Source: Microbacterium sp. HD4P20
GTDB taxonomy: Bacteria; Actinomycetota; Actinomycetes; Actinomycetales; Microbacteriaceae
Assembly (NCBI RefSeq): GCF_019449275.2
Contig: NZ_JAHZQZ020000022.1
Span: forward strand, 248,001-312,000
DNA length: 64,000 bases
Reading direction: 5' to 3'
The position numbers were made by a program, and so were the translations under genes. This document shows positions 51,020 to 59,053 of the stretch, one piece after another. Positions within the stretch are counted from its first letter, which is position 1. Every line of letters starts with the position of its first letter. The notes beneath the pieces are model-generated. The model saw only the letters and a list, made by a program, of their open reading frames with translations, ran no database searches and was not told the DNA's origin.

Positions 51020-53221
51020 TCAGAAGCCGGGGATGAGGCTCACGACGAGGTCGATGAGCTTGATGCCGATGAATGGCGCGATGACGCCGCCGAGGCCGTA
51101 GACGAGCAGGTTGCGGCTGAGCACCTGCGACGCGCTCGCCGCCCGGTATTTCACGCCCCGCAGGGCGAGCGGGATGAGGAACACGATCACGATGGCGTTG
51201 AAGATGATCGCGCTCATGACGGCGGATGCCGGAGAGCTGAGCTGCATGACGTTCAACGCCGCGAGCTTCGGGAACACGCCCATGAACATCGCCGGGACGA
51301 TCGCGAAGTACTTGGCGATGTCGTTGGCGAGTGAGAACGTCGTGAGCGCGCCGCGCGTGATGAGCAGCTGCTTGCCGATCCGGACGATGTCGATGAGCTT
51401 GGTCGGGTCGCTGTCGAGGTCGACCATGTTGCCGGCCTCCTTCGCCGCCGACGTGCCCGTGTTCATCGCGACGCCGACGTCGGCCTGTGCGAGCGCCGGA
51501 GCGTCGTTCGTGCCGTCGCCGGTCATCGCGACGAGGTTGCCGCCCGCCTGCTCCCGCTTGATGAGCGCAAGCTTGTCTTCGGGCGTCGCCTCGGCGAGGT
51601 AGTCGTCGACGCCCGCCTCCTTCGCGATGGCCGCAGCCGTGAGCGGGTTGTCGCCGGTGATCATGACGGTGCGGATGCCCATCGTGCGCAGCTCGTCGAA
51701 CCGCTCGCGCAGGCCGTCCTTGACGATGTCTTTGAGGTGAATCACGCCGAGCAGCCGGCTCCGAGCCGCGCCTTCCGGAACAGCGCCTTCCGGAACAGCG
51801 CCTTCCAGAACAGCGACGACCAGCGGGGTGCCGCCGGATTGGGCGATGGCATCCGTCGCGCTCGTCAGCTGCGTGCGCGTCTCGGCCGTGAGGAGGGCAC
51901 CGGATGCCTCGAGCCACGCGAGCACCGCGGATCCCGCGCCCTTTCGCACCTGCGTGCCGTCGGCGAGGTCGACGCCGCTCATGCGGGTCTGCGCCGTGAA
52001 CGGCACGGCGACCGCGTCGTGCGCAGGCTCGGTCCGGATGCCGCGGAGCCCGGCAAGTTCGAACACCGAGACACCTTCGGGAGTGGGGTCGGCCAGCGAC
52101 GACAGCGAGGCGGCACGTGCGAGTTCGTCTTCGCCGACCCCGGGCATCGTGACGAATTCGGACGCGCGCCGGTTGCCATATGTGATGGTGCCGGTCTTGT
52201 CGAGGAGCAGCGTGGTCACGTCGCCGGCGGCCTCCACGGCGCGGCCCGACATCGCCAGGACGTTGGCCTGTACGAGGCGGTCCATGCCGGCGATGCCGAT
52301 CGCCGACAGCAGCGCGCCGATGGTCGTCGGGATGAGGCAGATCAGAAGGGCCACGAGCACCGGGATGCTCACCGGCGCGGCGGCGTAAGAGGCGATCGGG
52401 TTCAGCGTCATCACGACGACGACGAACACGATCGACAGGCTGGCGAGCAGGATGCCGAGGGCGATCTCGTTGGGGGTCTTCTGGCGGCTCGCGCCTTCGA
52501 CGAGGGCGATCATACGGTCGACGAAGGTCTCGCCCGGCTTCGAGGTGATGCGCACCACGATGCGGTCCGAGAGCACCCGTGTGCCGCCGGTGACGGCCGA
52601 GCGGTCGCCGCCGGACTCGCGGACGACGGGGGCCGACTCGCCGGTGATCGCCGACTCGTCGACCATCGCGATGCCATGGATGATGTCACCGTCGCCGGGG
52701 ATGAGTTCGCCCGCCGACACGATCACGATGTCGCCGAGCTTCAGGTCGGACGAGGAGACCTCGCCGGTGTCGGCCAGCGTGGCCGCGGCATCCTGAGTCT
52801 CGTCGTACTGCAGGACGCGACGGGCCATGGTCGACGTGCGAGTCTTGCGCAGCGTGGCCGCCTGCGCCTTGCCTCGGCCCTCGGCCACCGATTCGGCCAC
52901 GTTCGCGAACAGCACCGTGAGCCAGAGCCAGCTCGCGATGCCCCATGTGAAGCCGAACGGCACCGGCGTGCCGCCGGAGTCGCCCGCCCCGCCGAGGAAC
53001 GGCTCGGCGATCGCGATCACGGTGGTGAGCGCGGCGCCGACCCACACCAGGAACATGACGGGGTTGCGCCACAGGGCGGCCGGGTTGAGTTTGCGCACGG
53101 CGCCCGGGAGCGCCTGCATCAGCTGCTCCCAGCCGAACGCACGAGTCGTGCGGCGAGCGTGCTCGCGCGCCGGCTGAGGAGCCGAGGGGAGCGGTGGACG
53201 GGTGGGAGTGGTGAGGGACAT
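51020..53221 (-). CDS. kdpB: KdpB, potassium-transporting ATPase catalytic subunit
   Basis: 733 residues, about 50 more than E. coli KdpB owing to a Pro/Ser/Thr-rich N-terminus. P-type ATPase signatures: TGES at 193-196, phosphorylated Asp341 in DKTGT, and MTGDGTNDAPALAQADVGVAM. CLIPTT and helices fit KdpB. In the N-domain region, residues about 471-485 are a three-fold EGAVP-type repeat encoded by 15-bp DNA repeats. Hydrolyses ATP to pump potassium through KdpA. Confidence 0.97.
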   Translation of the reverse strand: MSLTTPTRPPLPSAPQPAREHARRTTRAFGWEQLMQALPGAVRKLNPAALWRNPVMFLVWVGAALTTVIAIAEPFLGGAGDSGGTPVPFGFTWGIASWLWLTVLFANVAESVAEGRGKAQAATLRKTRTSTMARRVLQYDETQDAAATLADTGEVSSSDLKLGDIVIVSAGELIPGDGDIIHGIAMVDESAITGESAPVVRESGGDRSAVTGGTRVLSDRIVVRITSKPGETFVDRMIALVEGASRQKTPNEIALGILLASLSIVFVVVVMTLNPIASYAAAPVSIPVLVALLICLIPTTIGALLSAIGIAGMDRLVQANVLAMSGRAVEAAGDVTTLLLDKTGTITYGNRRASEFVTMPGVGEDELARAASLSSLADPTPEGVSVFELAGLRGIRTEPAHDAVAVPFTAQTRMSGVDLADGTQVRKGAGSAVLAWLEASGALLTAETRTQLTSATDAIAQSGGTPLVVAVLEGAVPEGAVPEGAARSRLLGVIHLKDIVKDGLRERFDELRTMGIRTVMITGDNPLTAAAIAKEAGVDDYLAEATPEDKLALIKREQAGGNLVAMTGDGTNDAPALAQADVGVAMNTGTSAAKEAGNMVDLDSDPTKLIDIVRIGKQLLITRGALTTFSLANDIAKYFAIVPAMFMGVFPKLAALNVMQLSSPASAVMSAIIFNAIVIVFLIPLALRGVKYRAASASQVLSRNLLVYGLGGVIAPFIGIKLIDLVVSLIPGF
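51768..51812. repeat. Three 15-bp tandem repeats inside kdpB
   Basis: The unit GCGCCTTCCGGAACA occurs at 51768-51782 and 51783-51797, and as GCGCCTTCCAGAACA at 51798-51812. It is in frame and adds EGAVP repeats to KdpB. It may vary in number between strains without breaking the protein. Confidence 0.85.
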
Positions 53222-53224
53222 GAG

Positions 53225-54907
53225 TCAGACGAGCCCTTCCGCCAGGGGACCCAGCGTGAGAACGGGGAAATAGGTGAGTGCGGTGATGACGACCGAGACG
53301 ACGGCGAGGAGGCCGACGAACTGCAGACCATGCGTGGGAAGCGTGCCCGTCGTGGCGGGGCGCGTCGTCTGAGCCGCAAGAGAGCCGGCGAGAGCGAGCA
53401 CCAGCACGATCGGGATGAACCGGCCGAGCAGCATCGCGACGCCGAGCGCGGTGTTCAGCCACGGCGTGTTCGCCGTGAGACCCGCGAAGGCCGAACCGTT
53501 GTTGTTCGACGCCGACGTGAACGCGTAGAGCACCTCGCCGAGGCCGTGCACGCCCGGGTTCCAGATCGACGTGGCCTCGACGTCGGCGCGGATCGCCGGG
53601 ATGCCGAAGCTCAGCGCGGTGCCTGCCAGCACGAGCACCGGCGTGACGAGGATGTAGAAGCTCGCGAGCTTGATCTGCGTAGGGCCGACCTTCTTGCCGA
53701 GGTACTCCGGGGTGCGTCCGATCAACAGTCCGCCCACGAACACCCCGATGACGGCGAGCACGAGCATGCCGTACAGGCCCGAGCCGACTCCGCCCGGCGC
53801 GATCTCGCCGAGCATCATGTTGACCATCGGGATCATGCCGCCCAGCGCGGTGTACGAGTCGTGCATCGAGTTGACCGCGCCCGTGCTGGTGAGCGTCGTG
53901 GCGCCGGCGAACAGCGTCGAGCCGAAGATGCCGTAGCGCTGCTCCTTGCCCTCCATCGCGCCGCCCGCCAGCTGCGGTGCCGAACCGAGCCCCAGCGCCT
54001 CCAGCCAGGTCGCCGCGGCGATGGACACGACGGCGATGGTGGCCATGACCGCGAGGATCGCGTAGCCCTGGCGGTCGTCGCCGACCATGCGCCCGAACGC
54101 GCGGGGCATCGCGACCGGGATCGCGAGCAGCAGCAGGATCTCGAGCACGTTGGTCCACGGCGTCGGGTTCTCGAAGGGATGTGCCGAGTTGGCGTTGAAG
54201 AACCCGCCGCCGTTCGTGCCGAGCAGCTTGATGGCCTCCTGTGAGGCGACCGGGCCGCCAGGGATCGACTGGGTGCCGCCGGTGATCGTCGTGATGTCGG
54301 TGAAGCCCGCGAAGTTCTGCACGACACCGCCGGCCATGAGGGCGACGGCGGACACGACGGCCAGGGGCAGCAGCAGGCGCGTTATGCCGCGCACCAGATC
54401 GACCCAGAAGTTGCCGATCGTCGCCGAGCCGCGGCGGGCGAACCCGCGCACGAGCGCCACGGCCACGGCGATTCCGACGGCCGCGGACACGAAGTTCTGC
54501 ACGGCGAGCCCCGCGAGCTGCACCGTGTAGCCCAGCGTGAGCTCGGGCGAGTACGACTGCCAATTCGTGTTCGTCACGAACGAGACGGCGGTGTTGAACG
54601 CGAGTCCTTCCGGAACGGCGGGGAGACCGAGTGAGACGGGCAGAATCCCCTGGAACCGCTGCAGCGCGTAGACGAAGAGGACGCCGATGAGCGAGAAGGG
54701 CAGCACGCCGCGCGCGTAGGACTGCCAGGTCTGCTCCGAGGCCGGGTCGACGCCGAGCACCCGGTACACGCCGCGCTCGACGCGCCAGTCCCGGTCGGTC
54801 GTGTAGGTGAGGGCGATCCAGTCGCCGAGCGGCCGGTAGAGCAGCGCGAGGATCAGGAGCACCGTGGCGGCCTGAAGGATGCCGAGCCCGATGGTTGCGG
54901 CATCCAT
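53225..54907 (-). CDS. kdpA: KdpA, potassium-binding channel subunit
   Basis: 560 residues from ATG 54907. Ten helices with the four selectivity-filter loops typical of KdpA: SFVTNTNWQSYSPE, LGTNGGGFFNANSAHPFENPT, TSTGAVNSMHDSYTALGGM and TSASNNNGSAFAG. Homologous to the SKT channel superfamily. Start overlaps the kdpF stop (ATGA); kdpB begins 4 bp after it. Frame extends upstream over kdpF, but the overlap and sequence fix the start. Confidence 0.97.
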   Translation of the reverse strand: MDAATIGLGILQAATVLLILALLYRPLGDWIALTYTTDRDWRVERGVYRVLGVDPASEQTWQSYARGVLPFSLIGVLFVYALQRFQGILPVSLGLPAVPEGLAFNTAVSFVTNTNWQSYSPELTLGYTVQLAGLAVQNFVSAAVGIAVAVALVRGFARRGSATIGNFWVDLVRGITRLLLPLAVVSAVALMAGGVVQNFAGFTDITTITGGTQSIPGGPVASQEAIKLLGTNGGGFFNANSAHPFENPTPWTNVLEILLLLAIPVAMPRAFGRMVGDDRQGYAILAVMATIAVVSIAAATWLEALGLGSAPQLAGGAMEGKEQRYGIFGSTLFAGATTLTSTGAVNSMHDSYTALGGMIPMVNMMLGEIAPGGVGSGLYGMLVLAVIGVFVGGLLIGRTPEYLGKKVGPTQIKLASFYILVTPVLVLAGTALSFGIPAIRADVEATSIWNPGVHGLGEVLYAFTSASNNNGSAFAGLTANTPWLNTALGVAMLLGRFIPIVLVLALAGSLAAQTTRPATTGTLPTHGLQFVGLLAVVSVVITALTYFPVLTLGPLAEGLV

Positions 54908-54996
54908 CAGAACTTCTCCGGCTTCACGAGGGCGACGACGAGGTAGACCACCGCGGCGAGCCCGAGCAGGCCGGCGATCACTGAGAGGGCGATCAT
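54907..54996 (-). CDS. kdpF: KdpF, small potassium ATPase subunit
   Basis: 29 residues, ATG at 54994-54996 and TGA at 54907-54909. MIALSVIAGLLGLAAVVYLV then VALVKPEKF, the standard KdpF helix with the conserved PEKF end. It stabilises the KdpABC complex in the membrane. Overlaps kdpA by one base-pair step of ATGA; overlaps the leader protein stop likewise. Confidence 0.95.
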   Translation of the reverse strand: MIALSVIAGLLGLAAVVYLVVALVKPEKF

Positions 54997-55133
54997 CGGC
55001 GCTCCTCCCCGCCCCTCGCTTCGTGTGCGGCCGCGGCGCGGGCCGGTGGTCCGAGCTTCTCGACCCCCTTGGCGAGCAGTCCGACGAGCGCGAAGAGCGC
55101 CAGCGTCGTGACGAGGTAGATGACATCCAGCAC
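54993..55133 (-). CDS. 46-residue membrane protein heading the kdp operon
   Basis: GTG at 55131-55133, TGA at 54993-54995, overlapping the kdpF start by four bases (ATGA). One membrane helix (DVIYLVTTLALFALVGLLA), then KGVEKLGPPARAAAAHEARG and a short charged end. A GGAG site precedes the start. Small proteins with a similar VYLxTxALFALVGLxAKGVEKL design occur ahead of kdpF in other actinobacteria by my recollection. Probably an additional subunit or regulator of the pump; function unproven. Confidence 0.75.
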   Translation of the reverse strand: MLDVIYLVTTLALFALVGLLAKGVEKLGPPARAAAAHEARGGEERR

Positions 55134-55308
55134 TGGGACTCCACGGGTGGCTTCGAGTGATCCCTGCCGCAGGCTGCGGTGGGGCGCCCACCGGAGCGGG
55201 CTCGAGTCGATGCAACTCCGCCGTCGCGGACGGTCGCGGCACCCTCACGGAATCCATGCGGCGAACCTTCCCGCCCTCACGGTGTCTCAACGCGTCGGCA
55301 GACCGCGC

Positions 55309-55343
55309 TTGACGTGGTGTCGTGCTGGTGTCACCATGGTGTC
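55309..55343 (+). promoter_or_regulatory. RHH-gene promoter with three helically phased TGGTGTC repeats
   Basis: TGGTGTC occurs exactly at 55315-55321, 55326-55332 and 55337-55343, an 11-bp period, spanning from the TTGACG -35 box (55309-55314) to the start codon at 55344. A weak -10 (CACCAT, 55332-55337, 17-bp spacer) places transcription start at the ATG, so the mRNA is probably leaderless. Direct repeats one turn apart are what ribbon-helix-helix dimers bind. Confidence 0.7.
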
Positions 55344-55892
55344 ATGCAGATCGCCACGCATGTCGAAGAACTTCAGCGCCAACTCGCGGCTGCAGCATCC
55401 GCCGGCTCCGCCGAGGCGCAGGAGCTGGCCGGCCGGCTCGCGGCGGCACTCGAGCCGGCCGTGCGGCTGGCGATCCTCGAGGCGCTTTCGGAGGCGGCGG
55501 GCGAGATCACGCGCGAACTCGCGCCCGGCTCGGTCGACGTGCGACTGCGCGGACGCGAGGTGGACTTCGTGGTGTCGCGGCCCGTGACGGAGCCCGTGAC
55601 GGAGCCCGACGCCGCGACCGCGTCCGCCGCCGGCGGCGGGTCCGACGCCATGGCGGTGGCCGAGGCCGCCCTCGCGGGCACGCCCACAGGCGCGGATGAT
55701 GGCGATGACGGGGCCACGTCGCGCACGACCGTCCGGTTGTCGGACGCGCTCAAGGCACGCGCCGAGAGTGCAGCGGCCGTCGAGGGGGTCTCGCTCAACA
55801 CGTGGTTCGTGCGAGCGGTCACCGCCGCGCTGGAGCCGACACCGCAACCGACGGTGACGCGAGCCTCCTCGTACACAGGATGGGTGCGCTGA
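55344..55892 (+). CDS. Ribbon-helix-helix (HicB/Arc-like) regulator
   Basis: 182 residues from ATG 55344. The N-terminal 80 residues are a helical module (MQIATHVEELQRQLAAAA, ELAGRLAAALEPAVRLAILEALSEAAGEI) followed by GSVDVRLRGREVDFVV, a Pro/Thr linker, and a C-terminal RHH domain TTVRLSDALKARAESAAAVEGVSLNTWFVRAVTAALE. Its stop overlaps the DUF4097 start (TGATG), so both are coupled. Likely binds the three phased repeats on its own promoter and controls the following exporter genes. Confidence 0.88.
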   Translation: MQIATHVEELQRQLAAAASAGSAEAQELAGRLAAALEPAVRLAILEALSEAAGEITRELAPGSVDVRLRGREVDFVVSRPVTEPVTEPDAATASAAGGGSDAMAVAEAALAGTPTGADDGDDGATSRTTVRLSDALKARAESAAAVEGVSLNTWFVRAVTAALEPTPQPTVTRASSYTGWVR

Positions 55893-56755
55893 TGGGAGTG
55901 ATCCCGGTCTCGGGTCCGGTTGCGCTGCGCATCGAACTGCAGATGGGCCACATCGACGTCGTTGCCGAGCCGCGTGACGACGTCAGCGTCGAGGTGACGG
56001 CCGCCAATCCGCACCGCGCCGGTGATCGCAGCGCCGCCGAGGCCGTTCGCCTCACCCAGACCGGTGCAGATGTGCGGATCGTGGGCCCGTTCCGGCTGAA
56101 CCTGTTCGGGCCTGGTGACTTCGTCGACGTCGCGGTACGCGTGCCCGAAGGATCCGACACCTCGATCTCGCTCAAGTACGGATCGCTGCGAGTCGCAGGC
56201 ACCGTGGGGACGACCCGGATCGCGCTCGACTACGGTGACGCCACGCTGGACCGCACCGGCCGCGCCGACCTGGGCCTGGGTCACGGCGAGCTGCGCGTGC
56301 AGCAGATCCGCGGCGACGCCGACGTCACCATCAAGTCGGGGCGTGCGCGACTCGGGCACGTGGACGGCAAGCTGCGCCTGAAGGGATCGGATGCTGGCAT
56401 CGAGGTCGGCGAGATCTCCGGCGCTGCCGACATCGCCACGTCCAGCGGCGTGGTGCACCTCGGCGACCCCGGTCCGGCGTTGACGGTCCGTTCGGCCTAC
56501 GGGCCCGTACGGGTGAGCGACCTCCACGGCGGCACAGCCCGCGTGGAGGCCTCGTACGGCGCCATCACGCTTGGGGTGCGCGTCGGGACGGCCGTCTGGC
56601 TCGATGCTTCAAGTCAGCACGGCGTCGTGCGCAACGAACTCGCCGCGGCCCACGCGCCGAGCGAGGGCGAGGGCGCACAGGAGCTTCACGTGCGCGCCGG
56701 CTACGGCGACATCACCGTCCACCGCACGCAGCCCGGAGCCGCCGCGGGCGGCTGA
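55892..56755 (+). CDS. DUF4097 beta-repeat protein
   Basis: 287 residues from ATG 55892, overlapping the RHH stop. A run of short beta repeats: ALRIELQMGHIDVVAEPRDDVSVEV, VPEGSDTSISLKYGSLRVAG, IRGDADVTIKSGRARLGHVDGKLRLKGSDAGIEVGEISGAADIATSSG and SAYGPVRVSDLHGGTARVEASYGAITLGV, typical of the DUF4097 right-handed parallel helix. No signal peptide, so cytoplasmic. Often next to RHH and ABC exporter genes; role unknown. Confidence 0.88.
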   Translation: MGVIPVSGPVALRIELQMGHIDVVAEPRDDVSVEVTAANPHRAGDRSAAEAVRLTQTGADVRIVGPFRLNLFGPGDFVDVAVRVPEGSDTSISLKYGSLRVAGTVGTTRIALDYGDATLDRTGRADLGLGHGELRVQQIRGDADVTIKSGRARLGHVDGKLRLKGSDAGIEVGEISGAADIATSSGVVHLGDPGPALTVRSAYGPVRVSDLHGGTARVEASYGAITLGVRVGTAVWLDASSQHGVVRNELAAAHAPSEGEGAQELHVRAGYGDITVHRTQPGAAAGG

Positions 56756-56773
56756 CCTCCGGCATCCGTCCAC

Positions 56774-56795
56774 CCGCCCGGCGACCGCTGGGCGG
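56774..56795. terminator. Small hairpin between DUF4097 and exporter genes
   Basis: CCGCCC (56774-56779) and GGGCGG (56790-56795) pair around a 10-base loop. It may reduce read-through or protect the mRNA; no T-run. Confidence 0.35.
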
Positions 56796-56844
56796 TGATC
56801 GGCCATGCCTCCGAACAAGAAGAACGAGAAGGGAAGAAACACCT

Positions 56845-57795
56845 ATGACTCCTGCGATCAGCACCACGGGGCTTCGCAAGTCGTTCGGCGGCCAGGTCGT
56901 GCTCGACGGCGTGGATCTGGAGGTCTCGCCGGGCACGGTCTTCGCACTGTTAGGCCCGAACGGCGCCGGCAAGACCACGACGGTCCACATCCTCTCGACG
57001 CTACTCCGGCCCGATGCCGGCAGCGCGTACGTCGCCGGTCACGATGTCGTGCGCGAGGCCAAGGCGGTGCGTGCGGCGATCGGCGTCACCGGGCAGTTCT
57101 CGGCCGTCGACTCACTGATGAGCGGCGAGGAGAACCTGCGGCTCGTGGCTGACCTGCGTCATCTCCCGCGACGCGAGGGCCGTGCCCGCGTCGCCGCGCT
57201 GCTCGAGCGATTCGACCTCGTCGAGGCGGCCCGCAAGCCGCTCGCGACCTACTCAGGCGGCATGCGACGCCGGCTCGACCTCGCCATGACGCTCATCTCG
57301 CGTCCTCAGATCGTGTTCCTCGACGAGCCGACGACGGGCCTGGACCCTCGCAGCCGCGCCGAGATGTGGTCGATCGTGCGCGAACTCGTCGCGGAGGGCA
57401 CGACGATCCTGCTCACGACGCAGTATCTCGACGAGGCCGACGAACTCGCCGACCGCATCGCGGTGCTCGACCACGGCACTCTCGTCGCCGACGGCACGCC
57501 GGCCGAGCTCAAGCGACTCGTGCCGGGCGGCCGCATCCGTCTCGAATTCGAGGACGAACGTGCGATGGATGCCGCGGCCGCCGCGTTCGCCGAAGCGACA
57601 CGCGATGACCGGGCGCTCGCGATCGACGTGCCCAGCGACGGCGGCTTCGGCTCGCTGCGGGCGGTCATGGAGCGGCTGGACCGTCACCGAATCGAGGCGC
57701 GGACCCTCAGCATCCACACCCCCGACCTGGATGACGTGTTCTTCGCCCTGACCGGCCGCGCCGCGGCCGAGACCCCCGAGGAGGTGGCGCGATGA
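56845..57795 (+). CDS. ABC exporter ATP-binding protein, DrrA-like
   Basis: 316 residues. Walker A LGPNGAGKTTTVHILSTLLRPD, Q-loop VTGQFSAVDSLMSGEENLRL, signature SGGMRRRLDLAMTL, Walker B IVFLDEPTTGLDPRSR, and the DrrA-type C-terminal extension (DDVFFALTGR). Couples to the permease that follows with a 4-bp overlap. Exports a hydrophobic compound, in daunorubicin producers the drug; here unknown. Preceded by AGAAGGGAAG. Confidence 0.93.
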   Translation: MTPAISTTGLRKSFGGQVVLDGVDLEVSPGTVFALLGPNGAGKTTTVHILSTLLRPDAGSAYVAGHDVVREAKAVRAAIGVTGQFSAVDSLMSGEENLRLVADLRHLPRREGRARVAALLERFDLVEAARKPLATYSGGMRRRLDLAMTLISRPQIVFLDEPTTGLDPRSRAEMWSIVRELVAEGTTILLTTQYLDEADELADRIAVLDHGTLVADGTPAELKRLVPGGRIRLEFEDERAMDAAAAAFAEATRDDRALAIDVPSDGGFGSLRAVMERLDRHRIEARTLSIHTPDLDDVFFALTGRAAAETPEEVAR

Positions 57796-58574
57796 GCGCC
57801 TTCGTACAGGTTCTGTCGGATTCGCTCACGATGTCGCGGCGAAATCTGGTACATGCGTTGCGCTACCCCGTGATCATGTACTTCATCGCGATCCCGGTGG
57901 TGTTCCTCGTGCTATTCGTCTACGTGCTCGGCGGCACGCTCGGCGCCGGGCTTCCGGGTGCGGATGCCGCGTCGTATCTCGAGTACGTCGTTCCCGGCAT
58001 CCTGCTGTTCACCGTCGCGGGGGCCGTCAGCGGTCCGGCGATCTCGGTGGCGCAGGACCTGACCGAGGGCATCATCGCCCGCTTCCGCACGATGGACATC
58101 GCGCGTTCCGCCGTCCTCGGCGGCCACGTGATCGGCAACCTGCTCCAGATGGTGCTCGCCGTGCTCGTCGTGCTGGGCGTGGCCGTGCTCATGGGCTTCC
58201 GCGCGCCGGCGCCGTTCTGGGGGTGGGTGGGCGCGGTGGCGGTGCTGGTGCTCGTCGCGTTCTCGATGTGCTGGCTCGGCGTCGCGTTCGGGGTCTACGC
58301 GAAGGGTATCGAGAGCGCCAGCAACCTGCCCATGCCGATCATGATGCTGCCGCTGCTCGGGAGCGGCTTCGTGCCCACCGAGTCGATGCCGCTATGGCTG
58401 CAGACATTCGCCGACGTGCAGCCGTTCACTCCGTTCACCGAGACCGTGCGCGCGCTGCTGTTCGCCACGCCGCTCGGCATGAACGGCTGGCTCACCCTCG
58501 CGTGGAGCGTCGGCATCGCCGCCGCGAGCTGGCTGTGGGCGCGCCACCTCTACGAGCGCAAGTCGGTGCGGTAG
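57792..58574 (+). CDS. ABC-2 type exporter permease, DrrB-like
   Basis: 260 residues with six helices. Start overlaps drrA-like stop (ATGA). SRRNLVHALRYPVIMYFIAIPVVFLVLFVYVLGG, YLEYVVPGILLFTVAGAVSGPAISVAQDLTEGIIARFRTMDIARSAVLGGHVIGNL, and the conserved NLPMPIMMLPLLGSGFVPTESMP with PFTPFTETVRALLF are family marks. Works with the ATPase at 56845 to export an unknown compound. The Suf genes converge 26 bp downstream. Confidence 0.93.
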   Translation: MSAFVQVLSDSLTMSRRNLVHALRYPVIMYFIAIPVVFLVLFVYVLGGTLGAGLPGADAASYLEYVVPGILLFTVAGAVSGPAISVAQDLTEGIIARFRTMDIARSAVLGGHVIGNLLQMVLAVLVVLGVAVLMGFRAPAPFWGWVGAVAVLVLVAFSMCWLGVAFGVYAKGIESASNLPMPIMMLPLLGSGFVPTESMPLWLQTFADVQPFTPFTETVRALLFATPLGMNGWLTLAWSVGIAAASWLWARHLYERKSVR

Positions 58575-58600
58575 GCGCCGGGTGACGCTCTTGCTCGCGT

Positions 58601-59053
58601 TCAGGCGCGGGCCAGGGCGTCCTCGAATGCGACCCACGCGAGCATCGCGCACTTCACGCGCGCGGTGAACTTCGACACACCCGACAGCGCGGCGGCGTCG
58701 CCGAACACCTCTTCGTCCAGTGGGATCTCACCGCGCGAGCGCAAGGCCTCGCGGAAGCCGTCGATGAGGGCGGATGCCTCAGCCCTGGGCATCCCGTTCT
58801 CCTCGGCGACCAGCGCGGCGAGCATCGACGCCGACGCCTGCGAGATCGAGCAGCCGGCGCCCTCCCACGTGACGTCGGTGACCTCGGAGCCGTCGTCGGC
58901 CAGACGTACCCGCAGTGTGATCTCGTCGCCGCAGATCGGGTTGCGCTGGTGCGAGGTGGCGGTGCGGCCGGCTTCCTCGGCGAGCCCCTTGCCCTGCGGT
59001 CGCTTCGAGTGATCGAGGATCAGCTCTTGGTACAGCGACTCGAGACCGCTCAT
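58601..59053 (-). CDS. sufU: SufU iron-sulfur/zinc sulfur-transfer protein
   Basis: 150 residues from ATG 59053, overlapping the sufS stop (ATGA). The three Cys of the NifU-like fold are Cys41 in NPICGDE, Cys68 in GAGCSIS and Cys135 in VKCAMLAW, with Asp43; these bind zinc in SufU and accept persulfide sulfur from SufS. Part of the SUF iron-sulfur assembly system. sufBCD are not in the window. Confidence 0.94.
   Translation of the reverse strand: MSGLESLYQELILDHSKRPQGKGLAEEAGRTATSHQRNPICGDEITLRVRLADDGSEVTDVTWEGAGCSISQASASMLAALVAEENGMPRAEASALIDGFREALRSRGEIPLDEEVFGDAAALSGVSKFTARVKCAMLAWVAFEDALARA

Noticed and set aside
51737..54244. Open frame of 835 codons on the plus strand across kdpB and kdpA
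   Set aside because: Shadow frame spanning two genes on the other strand; no ribosome site or domain.
55134..55343. Possible c-di-AMP (ydaO) riboswitch upstream of the kdp operon
   Set aside because: I looked for the conserved ydaO core on the minus strand and did not find it; only unremarkable GC-rich sequence.
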